From NCBI GenBank assembly GCA_021812745.1, contig JAKAMS010000072.1:1-9718 (forward strand): a stretch of DNA of 9,718 nt, written 5' to 3'. Positions 1 to 6,608 of the stretch are shown piece by piece; the stretch's first letter is position 1, and the number at the start of each line of letters is the position of its first letter. Position numbers and translations under genes: made by a program. Source of the stretch: Bacteroidota bacterium. GTDB lineage: Bacteria; Bacteroidota; Ignavibacteria; Ignavibacteriales; Melioribacteraceae. A model generated the notes under the pieces. It saw nothing but the letters and a program-made list of their open reading frames with translations. It was not told where the DNA came from and made no database searches.

Positions 1-1158
1 GGCAGTACCGGAAATAATGGAAATGGAACATGGACTAATGTTTGCTCTTTTGCTCAGGGCGAAATTGTTTATACAATGTTATATGATGGCGGAAATATTT
101 ATGCCGGAACATGGGGCGGCAAGATTTACAAATCAACAGATGCCGGAAAGAATTGGTCTAGAGTTAACAATGGAATGAACGTATCATTTATCTGGTCGCT
201 GATTAAATTCAACGGAAGCATCTATGCTGCAACAGAAAAAGGTGTATTCAAATTTGACGGAACAACAGCAGTCGGTTTGGACGGAAAAGATGTTCATGCT
301 CTTGCAACAGACGGAACAACATTGTACGCAGGCACATGGGGATTTGGTGTATTCAAATCTACAAACGGAACAACATGGACAGAATTAAATAATAATACAT
401 TCGGCGGTTTCTTAGCAATACAATCATTAACAATAAAAGGTAGCGCGTTATTTGCCGGAACAGCCGGCGGCGGTATCTTCAAATCAACAGACGGAATGAA
501 CTTCTCTAAATTAACTTGCGGATACAGTGTAATCTGGTCTCTTGCTTCAACTTCAACCACACTGTTCTCGGGTACATACGGAAATGGTCTTTACAGATCT
601 GACGATAACGGAATGAGCTTTACAAAAGTTACATCACTCGATATAACATTTGTTTACTCAATCTCTGTTGATTTGAGCGGAAAGATTTATGTAAGCTCAC
701 TAACAAACGGCGTTTATGTTTCTTCGGATAACGGTGCAACATGGACTTCACTCGGAATGAGTGGAAACGGTGTCAGCTCGATGATGGTTAATCCAAACTC
801 AAGCGATGTATATGTTGGAACAAAAGAAGGAAAAGTCTTCGCGATTACAAGCAGCAACGGTATTACGGCGGTTGAAAATCATACAGAAGTTCCTACAGAG
901 TTCAAGCTTGCACAGAACTATCCGAATCCTTTTAATCCAACTACAACAATAGAGTTTGCCGTTCCGAAAGCCGGAGTTTATTCCTTGAAAGTATATAATG
1001 TTCTTGGCGAAGAAATTGCAAGCCTTGTTGATAATCAATTATCAGTTGGACAACACAAAGTTAACTTTGATGCTACCCAGTTAGCTTCAGGAATGTACAT
1101 TTACAGATTAAGCGGAAACAATGTTAACATCAGCAAGAAAATGATTTTGATGAAGTAA
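1..1158 (+). CDS. Secreted Asp-box beta-propeller protein with T9SS sorting domain (5' truncated)
   Basis: The reading frame is open from the first base of the window, so the N-terminus lies outside; 385 residues are visible. Asp-box-like motifs of the form S-x-D-x-G-x-x-W/F recur about every 40 residues: STDAGKNW (nt 133-156), STNGTTW (358-378), STDGMNF (484-504), SDDNGMSF (598-621) and SSDNGATW (721-744), with repeated Y/F-A-G-T-x-G-x-G strands between them. This is the signature of sialidase/BNR or photosystem-stability-factor-like propellers; nothing shows an enzyme active site, so a surface adhesin or structural role is as likely. The last 85 residues (from F301, starting FKLAQNYPNPFNP) form a T9SS type A sorting domain, known in this phylum to direct export through the outer membrane and surface attachment. 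The stop is TAA, followed 22 bp later by a strong terminator. Family assignment is firm; ligand or substrate is unknown. Confidence 0.88.
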   Translation, partial: GSTGNNGNGTWTNVCSFAQGEIVYTMLYDGGNIYAGTWGGKIYKSTDAGKNWSRVNNGMNVSFIWSLIKFNGSIYAATEKGVFKFDGTTAVGLDGKDVHALATDGTTLYAGTWGFGVFKSTNGTTWTELNNNTFGGFLAIQSLTIKGSALFAGTAGGGIFKSTDGMNFSKLTCGYSVIWSLASTSTTLFSGTYGNGLYRSDDNGMSFTKVTSLDITFVYSISVDLSGKIYVSSLTNGVYVSSDNGATWTSLGMSGNGVSSMMVNPNSSDVYVGTKEGKVFAITSSNGITAVENHTEVPTEFKLAQNYPNPFNPTTTIEFAVPKAGVYSLKVYNVLGEEIASLVDNQLSVGQHKVNFDATQLASGMYIYRLSGNNVNISKKMILMK

Positions 1159-1214
1159 GGGTGCGGTTAAATAAGTAAGGAAGATCCCGCTTATGCGGGA
1201 TTTTTCTTTTTAAA
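1109..1214 (+). repeat. 106-bp perfect direct repeat, copy 1 (sorting-domain end, stop, terminator)
   Basis: Bases 1109-1214 are identical to 6503-6608, an offset of 5394. The block holds the codons for the last 15-16 residues (SGNNVNISKKMILMK), the TAA stop, the 3' UTR and the terminator. Extending left to 1090 adds only one mismatch (at 1108). A second identical block of 35 bp (919-953, matching 6313-6347) encodes the YPNPFNPTTTI core in the same alignment without gaps, while the middle of the domain has diverged. Identity across the stop and non-coding DNA cannot come from protein-level selection alone. Confidence 0.97.
1181..1211 (+). terminator. Rho-independent terminator after the beta-propeller gene
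   Basis: A perfect 7-bp stem ATCCCGC/GCGGGAT (1184-1190 with 1195-1201) closes a TTAT loop. It can extend by A-U and G-U pairs to 1181/1204 and runs into TTTTTCTTTTT. It ends the upstream gene 22 bp after its stop. An identical copy follows the gene ending at 6552. Confidence 0.9.
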
Positions 1215-1262
1215 TAGATTTACATAATTATCAAATGATAATCTATACCATTTAAATTTTAC

Positions 1263-1291
1263 TTGACACAAATTGAAATTATCCTTACCAT
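1263..1291 (+). promoter_or_regulatory. Possible sigma-70-like promoter for the secreted-protein cluster
   Basis: TTGACA at 1263-1268 is followed after 17 bp by TACCAT at 1286-1291, which matches four of six TATAAT positions. It lies in the 108-bp gap between the preceding terminator and the GTG at 1323, the right place for a promoter driving the cluster up to 6552. Promoter preferences of this lineage are not certain, so this is a sequence match only. Confidence 0.4.
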
Positions 1292-1322
1292 AACTCAGCA
1301 AAAATAATTTAATAAAGGGGGG

Positions 1323-2642
1323 GTGCCCATGGTCTTCCTTCCTTTCCTTCCAAAGAAAATATTCCTTTGCTCTCTTCTAATTCTTCTCTCTTTAATTTTT
1401 AATAGCGCCACTTCTTATTCGCAAGTAAAGATTAAAGAAAAGATTAGTATTAAACCAAATACTCTTTTAAATAATACTGTAAATACAAGTTCGGATTGGT
1501 ATTTGGATTTCGGTTATTTGACTAACACTAATCCAGTTTCAATTATTTCTTGTTATGAAGCTTATGGTGTAAGTAATCTCTATAGGATAACATGTGGTGC
1601 AGACTTTCAATTTTGCTACGGTTGGTACGATCCAGAATTATTAGGCGACACACTAATTGTTTCTGGTTACGCTCTTAATGGTTACTGGTTAAGAGGAGAC
1701 ACGTATTGGGGTATTAGATTATTAAATCCGTATCAAGGGATAACACCTCAATTAGTAACTATTAAAGTTGAATCAATAGATTGGCACAGTTATGAAGTTA
1801 TAAAGGAAACCAGATATTATGATCTTACGATTCTACCGGATAATTTCAAATTAGGTGCAGAGAACTATATTTATACAGCAGTGGTTGGGAAAAAAGTTGA
1901 TGCGGAAATTTTTATAGCGCCCGGATCAAATACAAATCCTTTAACAATTCCTCCAAACACAATCAAACTTAATCTTGAGATAATTAAAGGAGCGTACTTA
2001 GGGGATATCGAAATTTCAGAGAAAAATCTTATTGGAAAGGTTATTAATAATGTGGATCACGAGGAGGGAAAATTAAAATTTAGCTTTGTCGCAAACGGAA
2101 ATTTGGCTTTAGATGAAGACACTGTAATTATTAGAGTCTCGTCATCCTACCCTAATATTGATGATCCGAAAATGAAAGATTTTGTTTTCGTTATTGTGAA
2201 ATATGAACCACTTGAAGTAACATTTATTCCCTCCACTCCAACTCAAGGTGATACCGCAAATATTACAGTTAAAAAAAGGAATAGCGATGGAACCTTGACC
2301 GATTTTTGTGCAGAACAGTGGTTTGATATTGAAATAACAGATGGAGCGGATTATGCCACATTCTTTATTCCTGATTGGAACGATACAACTGATCAAGCTC
2401 AATTCGTGAATCAAGGGTTTCAATTACTTATCACAAAACCAATTCCGAATGGCGCACCTCAACCTACGATACTTGTTAAAACTTCGGGACAAATGGCTAC
2501 CTCTATTATTCCAACGGATACCGTTCAGAACGAAAAATATAACAATCAAAAAAAATTTCTGGTTCTGCAAAAAAACTTTCGGAAAACAAACAAAACGAAC
2601 TCAGCACCTTCTATCGAAAATTTAATACAAAAAAAAATTTAA
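1323..2642 (+). CDS. N-terminal segment: signal peptide plus Ig-like repeats of a secreted protein
   Basis: This segment codes for 439 residues. GTG at 1323 or ATG at 1329 can start it; the G-rich AAAGGGGGGG (1314-1323) suits ATG 1329 better as a Shine-Dalgarno site, since it overlaps the GTG. Residues 1-34 form a Sec signal peptide with basic residues (PKK), a long Leu/Ile core and a likely cut after SYSQ. No known enzyme domain is recognised in residues 35-185. Two related Ig-like repeats follow: one at about 190-278 (FSFVAN...TVIIRVSS near the end), one at about 295-395 (GDT at 309-311, TDF, FDIEITDG). After about residue 408 the translation becomes low-complexity (KKFLVLQKNFRKTNKTN) and stops at TAA 2640-2642. 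The overlapping -1 frame instead continues into a third repeat, so the last 30 or so residues here are probably out of frame. The ORF is certain; treating it as a complete protein is doubtful. Confidence 0.7.
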   Translation: MPMVFLPFLPKKIFLCSLLILLSLIFNSATSYSQVKIKEKISIKPNTLLNNTVNTSSDWYLDFGYLTNTNPVSIISCYEAYGVSNLYRITCGADFQFCYGWYDPELLGDTLIVSGYALNGYWLRGDTYWGIRLLNPYQGITPQLVTIKVESIDWHSYEVIKETRYYDLTILPDNFKLGAENYIYTAVVGKKVDAEIFIAPGSNTNPLTIPPNTIKLNLEIIKGAYLGDIEISEKNLIGKVINNVDHEEGKLKFSFVANGNLALDEDTVIIRVSSSYPNIDDPKMKDFVFVIVKYEPLEVTFIPSTPTQGDTANITVKKRNSDGTLTDFCAEQWFDIEITDGADYATFFIPDWNDTTDQAQFVNQGFQLLITKPIPNGAPQPTILVKTSGQMATSIIPTDTVQNEKYNNQKKFLVLQKNFRKTNKTNSAPSIENLIQKKI

Positions 2643-3301
2643 CGATTAACAAATCTAAGACTATTAACAATAATGGAGGTTGTATTCTGTGGGACTCAAT
2701 TATATTATGGGGTACAGCAACAATAACAATTGCAAACAACGACTCAAATAGAACACATGTAAAAGCCTACTTTGAAAAACCTAACCTTGTTCCTGGGGAT
2801 ACGGTAAATATTATAATTAAAAAAGTTGACAACAATGGAAATGAAACCGATTACCCGGCACTAACTCAATTTGAAGTTGGTATAAAAGAGGGATGTGAGT
2901 TCGGCAATATTTTAACATCTTCCGGTACTTTGGATAAGTTTTTCTCCCGGATACCGGAACCGGTAAGATTTGTTGTTGCAAATTCAGTTAATGTAGATAG
3001 CGCCACAGTGGTTCTGAGAGTTGGGGCACCGGAAGTAAACGAAAGTGAACCGCTTATACAAATGGTAAAAATTGCACCACCGGTTCCAATTAAATCAAAA
3101 ACAAATGAAGCGGCAAATACGGTTTTAGCAAATAAAACAACTACAAAGATTCTTGCAAAAGTGACTAATGATGATTACTGTGTAGTAGGTAATTATACTT
3201 ACACTAATGTGGACTTTCCTGTTGGAAAAATTGGTGGTGATTGTGACAGTGCTCCTAAATGTGATAACGAAACACCCCAAGCTCCGATATTTATTTTTTA
3301 G
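2543..3301 (+). pseudogene. Middle segment: third Ig-like repeat, out of frame with the N-terminal segment
   Basis: This frame opens after TAA at 2540-2542 and runs to TAG 3299-3301. It has no ATG, GTG or TTG until TTG 2930, which lies inside the domain, so it cannot be a free-standing gene. The translation includes WDSIILWGTATITI, then the third Ig-like repeat (GDT at 2795-2803, NETDYPA, FEVGIKEG, FVVANSVNVDSATVVLRV). This matches the two repeats of the preceding segment. A Lys/Thr/Asn-rich linker leads to a Cys-containing stretch (DDYCVVGNYTYTN, GGDCDSAPKCDNE) ending APIFIF before the amber codon. The text continues sensibly in the same frame after it (PNDVVGTYCNQ). Confidence 0.65.
2548..2637 (+). 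other. Poly-A tract cluster where the reading frame shifts by -1
   Basis: Within 90 bp there are three A homopolymers: 8 A (2548-2555), 7 A (2569-2575) and 9 A (2629-2637). Upstream coding is in the frame of 1323; downstream coding is in the frame that opens at 2543. A slip of -1 on the first or last run joins them. The heptamer A AAA AAA at 2549-2555 fits the zero frame (CAA AAA AAA TTT) as a slippery site. I see no clear stimulatory pseudoknot or upstream SD. Three explanations fit: an indel mutation, a sequencing indel, or programmed transcriptional/translational slippage. Confidence 0.55.
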
Positions 3302-3865
3302 CCCAATGATGTTGTTGGTACTTATTGTAATCAAACAGAAAAATTAAGTGACGGAAGAATAGTGCCTAAAATTGGTGGGACATATTTTAATAATGAAAAA
3401 ATAGTTGGTGTTACTGATCCATTTGCACATTTTGAAATCAATGTTTGCTATAACAATAGAGCAGGGCTATGGCTTATAAAGACAAATTCATCGAATGAGA
3501 TAATCGTACAATATGAGAAATATGTATGCACACAAAATATTGCTAATAGGTGGAGTCGACCGGTCAATTCAACGGCTGATATAAATATGATCCCTGCCGA
3601 TAATATTTGTAAAGCTTTTAAAGATCTATATTGTCAATACTTCTTGTCAGAAACTGGGGTTGACAACGAGGGGGTTGAATATGCTATTGCTGAATTGATT
3701 TCAAAACATGAGGATCGGCATGAAACCGATCTGACAGCCCTTATCCAAAAAGTATACCGTAGTATTAATTTTTCGAAAAAATTCCTGGACTATAAAAAAA
3801 ATTGCGCTGATATAAAAAAGGTAGATTCGATTAAAATCAATGCGAAAAAATATATTGATAAATAG
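3302..3865 (+). pseudogene. C-terminal segment with HExxH motif, between two in-frame TAG codons
   Basis: The segment is open in the same frame as the preceding one, directly after TAG 3299-3301, and ends at TAG 3863-3865. A GTG at 3362 with GGAAG just upstream could start a 167-residue protein, but that would lack a signal peptide and cut into continuous sequence, so I read it as the continuation. Visible elements: a Cys/aromatic-rich beta-like part (FEINVCYNNRAGLWLIKTN, VQYEKYVCTQNIANRW), then helical sequence around HEDRHETD at 3707-3730. HEDRH is an HExxH pattern, the zinc-binding and catalytic signature of many metallopeptidases. No third zinc ligand can be assigned and the motif alone is weak evidence, so enzyme activity is only a possibility. 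Confidence 0.55.
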
Positions 3866-4105
3866 TTGGATATGTTTCTACTACAAGAAAAGAAAAATGA
3901 AATAAGTGAGTGGGGTATTATTGATAAATATGGGAATTTGAATTCTGCAAGAATAAATTATGAAAAAGAAACACAGTCAAATGTCTTTAAAAAATATGGT
4001 AAAAAATATGTTATTAGTTTAATGGAGCGTGATTTCAAAAAAGATGATGAAAAATGCGTTGAGCCTTATAAAACTTTCTTTAAGAATGAGCTAAAACTGA
4101 GGTAG
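3866..4105 (+). pseudogene. Last C-terminal segment of the interrupted secreted protein
   Basis: Seventy-nine residues in the same frame, directly after TAG 3863-3865 and ending at TAG 4103-4105. Candidate starts are TTG 3866 and ATG 3872, neither with a clear Shine-Dalgarno site. The translation is Lys/Glu-rich and helical, with SEWGIIDKYGNLNS early and KCVEPYKTFFKNELKLR at the end. No family is recognised. If TAG were read as sense throughout, the frame would end at TGA 4109-4111, overlapping the next ATG (4108-4110) as ATGA. Confidence 0.5.
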
Positions 4106-4107
4106 AT

Positions 4108-5919
4108 ATGAAATCAAAAAAAATATTATTCATTATTATGTTATTTGTATTAGCTCTAAATCATGCAGAATATGCACAAGAAATTACTGAAGGGCAAAAA
4201 CAGCAATATATTCTTAACCTTGCTGATAGCACTAAATCTTGGGGCGCAATTCTATCAGTTGTAAAATACAAAGTCTCCGAAGCAATTCCGACGATTATTG
4301 AACAGATTTGGAACAAGGATTCTTATGAACAGATATTGTTCTTGAAAGCGCTCTATTATTTGAAATCTGATAGAGCAAAAGAATTTATATATCAATATTT
4401 ATCTAGAGTTGATAGTTATGATTTAACCGATGAAACAATCAAAGCTATTTCACTAAAAGGAGATGCTGCTTCAATATTAGTAAACCTCGGCGATTTTTCA
4501 CAAAGACAGTTTATCTATGACGACATTGAAAAAAAACATCCCGAGGAATTTCCTGAGCAGATATTTACTTTATTTAGGATACTAGAGAATTACCCCCCTG
4601 ATAAGGAAAAAGCAACAAATCTGTTAAAGAAGATAGCTGAAGACAGTCCCAACCCAATAAACCGAGGTTATGTTATTAGGGAGCTGTATAAATTTTATGG
4701 TGATGAGATTATTCCTTTTGTGATTGAGAGATTTGAAGTTGAAGGAACTAAAGATGATAGTTTAAGAGCAGATTCAGCGTTTCCACACATTTTTAGTACA
4801 ACCAGAAGTGAAATAGCTCATCAATTTCTACAGAATTACCTAATGATAGACGCTAATATCGGCATAGGCGCTTCTATTATTTTAATTGATAATTGGGGAA
4901 CACCTAAAGACTATAAGATTGTGAAAAATAAATTAGAAAAAATAGATGACGAAGAGGATAAAGATTTTTTAACATCTCGTCTTGAGGAAGAGGTGTTGGT
5001 AAAAAAACATGTTAACGCGATTTTAAATATTGCACGGATTGTTGATACTCTTTTATCGTATCAAAGCCAATGTCTAGAATTAAACTGGTTAGGAGGTGTT
5101 GCTTTTTCAGAACAACTAAAACCATTTTTGTTAGACGCAAAAGCAAAGTTAGCAATCGGTGACAGCCTAGGCGCAGCATTTAAAATAAATCAGTATCAAT
5201 CGGCAATTGTTCACGCTTACCAGGACCCTGTAACAAATACAAATCAATTTGTAACATCAGATGGTTATAAGTTTTTATACTATTACCCAAAATACATATT
5301 AGAACGTTTGCCACAGCTGCCAATTATAAAAACAATTACACCCGCAATTACGGTAACAAAAACCAAAGAGTTCATTCTTTCAGTCGAAGGGAATTATTTT
5401 AGACCGGCATCTGTAGTAAGCTGGAACGGCAAGCCGCGCACAACAACATTTGTCTCAAATACGTTACTTCAGACAAAAATAGATCTAAATGATTTAGAAG
5501 ATAGAGAAGATAAAGAGAGGAAGGATGGCGATGAGAAAAAAGTGAAAGATGGGGAAATAACTATTCCCGTTTTGGTGACTACAAATAAATGGATAAATAC
5601 TGATACACTGACTTTTCGGCTTTATAAAAAATTACAATACTCAGTTCTGCCTTTTCTTAATTGTATAGTAGAAATTTCTCAAACTAAATATGAAGCTTGG
5701 TTTGGCTACGATAATAAAAACGAGGGCTCCGTGTTGTTGGATCATGCAAGTGAAAATAAATTTGATCCGGCACCACAAGACAGAGGACAGCCGACAGTAT
5801 TCTTGCCGGGAAAACATGATAAAGTATTTTCAGTAGAGTTTGAGGGGAATAAGAAGTTGATGTGGAAGTTAGATAAAGAAAAAGCGGAAGCATCTAAAGA
5901 TTCACCAAGATGTAAGTAA
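4108..5919 (+). CDS. Secreted protein with helical repeats, IPT/TIG-like domain and unrecognised C-terminal domain
   Basis: This 603-residue protein starts at ATG 4108, with GAGG (4099-4102) five bases upstream and the previous stop two bases away, so translation is probably coupled. Residues 1-24 are a signal peptide (Lys-rich start, hydrophobic core, likely cut after EYAQ). About 40-300 are alpha-helical, HEAT-like repeats (SEAIPTIIEQIW, LKSDRAKEFIYQYL, GDEIIPFVIERF). After a further helical stretch, about 410-515 resemble an IPT/TIG beta-sandwich (SVEGNYFRPASVVSWNGKPR, FVSNTLLQTKI), interrupted by a charged run at about 462-483. The C-terminus (about 520-585) has the pattern WFGY (531-534)...NKFDP...DRGQPTVFLPG...FSVEF, which looks like a conserved secreted-protein domain I cannot name. 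There is no T9SS sorting domain, so it may stay periplasmic or depend on a partner. A scaffold or binding role fits; no catalytic motif is seen. Confidence 0.83.
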   Translation: MKSKKILFIIMLFVLALNHAEYAQEITEGQKQQYILNLADSTKSWGAILSVVKYKVSEAIPTIIEQIWNKDSYEQILFLKALYYLKSDRAKEFIYQYLSRVDSYDLTDETIKAISLKGDAASILVNLGDFSQRQFIYDDIEKKHPEEFPEQIFTLFRILENYPPDKEKATNLLKKIAEDSPNPINRGYVIRELYKFYGDEIIPFVIERFEVEGTKDDSLRADSAFPHIFSTTRSEIAHQFLQNYLMIDANIGIGASIILIDNWGTPKDYKIVKNKLEKIDDEEDKDFLTSRLEEEVLVKKHVNAILNIARIVDTLLSYQSQCLELNWLGGVAFSEQLKPFLLDAKAKLAIGDSLGAAFKINQYQSAIVHAYQDPVTNTNQFVTSDGYKFLYYYPKYILERLPQLPIIKTITPAITVTKTKEFILSVEGNYFRPASVVSWNGKPRTTTFVSNTLLQTKIDLNDLEDREDKERKDGDEKKVKDGEITIPVLVTTNKWINTDTLTFRLYKKLQYSVLPFLNCIVEISQTKYEAWFGYDNKNEGSVLLDHASENKFDPAPQDRGQPTVFLPGKHDKVFSVEFEGNKKLMWKLDKEKAEASKDSPRCK

Positions 5920-5924
5920 GGAGA
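5918..5924 (+). promoter_or_regulatory. Ribosome binding site for the 5932 gene
   Basis: AAGGAGA lies 7 bp before ATG 5932 and overlaps the stop codon of the preceding gene. This is a near-ideal Shine-Dalgarno site; it fixes the start and indicates an operon with the 603-residue protein gene. Confidence 0.85.
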
Positions 5925-5931
5925 AATTATT

Positions 5932-6552
5932 ATGAAAATAATATTTTTAATAATATTATTTATAACCACCTCACTGCTTGCTCAAAACACTTGCGAAATT
6001 ATTCCCGGTACAAAAAGCAACGAGATTGCGCTGAGTATCGTAAACGAATCCCAAACAACAGATATAGAAAGACTAACAGTCGCTCTTTCCAACAATCCGA
6101 GAGGAATTGAATTGTGCAATAACCTCGTTTCATTAAGCAAACTGAAACCGGGTGAAGAAAAAGACGCTCTCTTTTCTTTCGATGCAAAGCGCATTCCGGG
6201 AACACAGAAAGATACACTCAAGTTTTTAATTACAGACAACAAGGGCGGAAGCTGGAAGAAGGAAATTATTATCGAATACGCACTTCCGAAAGAATTTAAG
6301 CTGGAACAGAATTATCCGAATCCTTTTAATCCAACTACAACAATAGAATTTACAATTCCTCAGAACGGCAGATACAATTTATCGGTTTATAACATTCTCG
6401 GTCAGTTAGTAAATCTGCTTAGTGATGACGAATATTTATCGGGCTATTACAAAGTAAACTTTGATGCTACCAGACTTGCTTCCGGAATGTACATTTACAG
6501 ACTAAGCGGAAACAATGTTAACATCAGCAAGAAAATGATTTTGATGAAGTAA
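5932..6552 (+). CDS. Small secreted protein: Ig-like stalk plus T9SS type A sorting domain
   Basis: The gene codes for 206 residues and starts 12 bp after the preceding stop. Residues 1-18 are a signal peptide (MKII, Ile/Leu core, cut after LLAQ). About 19-118 look like one beta-sandwich (VNESQTTDIERLTVALSNN, LKPGEEKDALFSFD, KDTLKFLITDNKGG), similar in style to the stalk that normally precedes a sorting domain in much larger proteins. Residues 122-206 (FKLEQNYPNPFNP...KKMILMK) are a full-length 85-residue T9SS sorting domain that aligns without gaps to that of the beta-propeller at 901-1155. So the protein is nearly all export and anchoring signal with no effector domain. It may anchor or escort the two secreted proteins encoded upstream, which lack sorting domains. 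Alternatively it is the stub of a larger gene, but its own signal peptide and good ribosome binding site argue for an intact gene. Confidence 0.85.
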   Translation: MKIIFLIILFITTSLLAQNTCEIIPGTKSNEIALSIVNESQTTDIERLTVALSNNPRGIELCNNLVSLSKLKPGEEKDALFSFDAKRIPGTQKDTLKFLITDNKGGSWKKEIIIEYALPKEFKLEQNYPNPFNPTTTIEFTIPQNGRYNLSVYNILGQLVNLLSDDEYLSGYYKVNFDATRLASGMYIYRLSGNNVNISKKMILMK

Positions 6553-6608
6553 GGGTGCGGTTAAATAAGTAAGGAAGATCCCGCTTATGCGGGATTTTTC
6601 TTTTTAAA
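6503..6608 (+). repeat. 106-bp perfect direct repeat, copy 2
   Basis: Identical to 1109-1214. It covers the end of the sorting domain, TAA 6550-6552, the 3' UTR and the terminator. Identity ends at 6608 (A at 6609 against T at 1215), and the sequences are unrelated beyond. With copy 1 it brackets the whole 1215-6502 segment in direct orientation. Confidence 0.97.
6575..6605 (+). terminator. Rho-independent terminator of the secreted-protein cluster
   Basis: Same hairpin as at 1181-1211: ATCCCGC/GCGGGAT stem (6578-6584 with 6589-6595), TTAT loop and a T-rich tail. It lies 22 bp after the stop at 6552 and closes the transcription unit. Confidence 0.9.

Larger units (their letters stand above)
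1323..4105 (+). pseudogene. Large secreted multi-domain protein gene, interrupted by one frameshift and two in-frame TAG codons
   Basis: This is the composite of four consecutive open segments that together look like one protein of about 925 residues. The first segment (1323-2642) and the rest (2543-4105) are in different frames; a -1 shift is needed somewhere between 2548 and 2637, where runs of 8, 7 and 9 A occur. Two Ig-like repeats that align without gaps over 42 residues fall on opposite sides: QGDTANITVKK... (2244-2369) and PGDTVNIIIKK... (2792-2917). They are 548 nt apart, which is not a multiple of three. The second frame has no credible start before the second repeat, and no TAA or TGA until 4111, only TAG at 3299-3301, 3863-3865 and 4103-4105. 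Predicted order: signal peptide, N-terminal region, three Ig-like repeats, Cys-rich segment, HExxH region, basic tail. The gene ends two bases before the next ATG, so it heads an operon. Most likely a decaying gene; recoding or sequencing error is possible. Confidence 0.72.

Noticed and set aside
2142..2423. Minus-strand open frame opposite the Ig-like repeats
   Set aside because: It lies opposite a well-supported secreted-protein segment, its translation shows no domain, and it has no ribosome binding site.
3362..3865. Independent 167-residue gene from GTG 3362 with GGAAG upstream
   Set aside because: The same frame is open and protein-like upstream to 3302 and beyond the TAG, and a separate gene would lack the signal peptide expected in this cluster.
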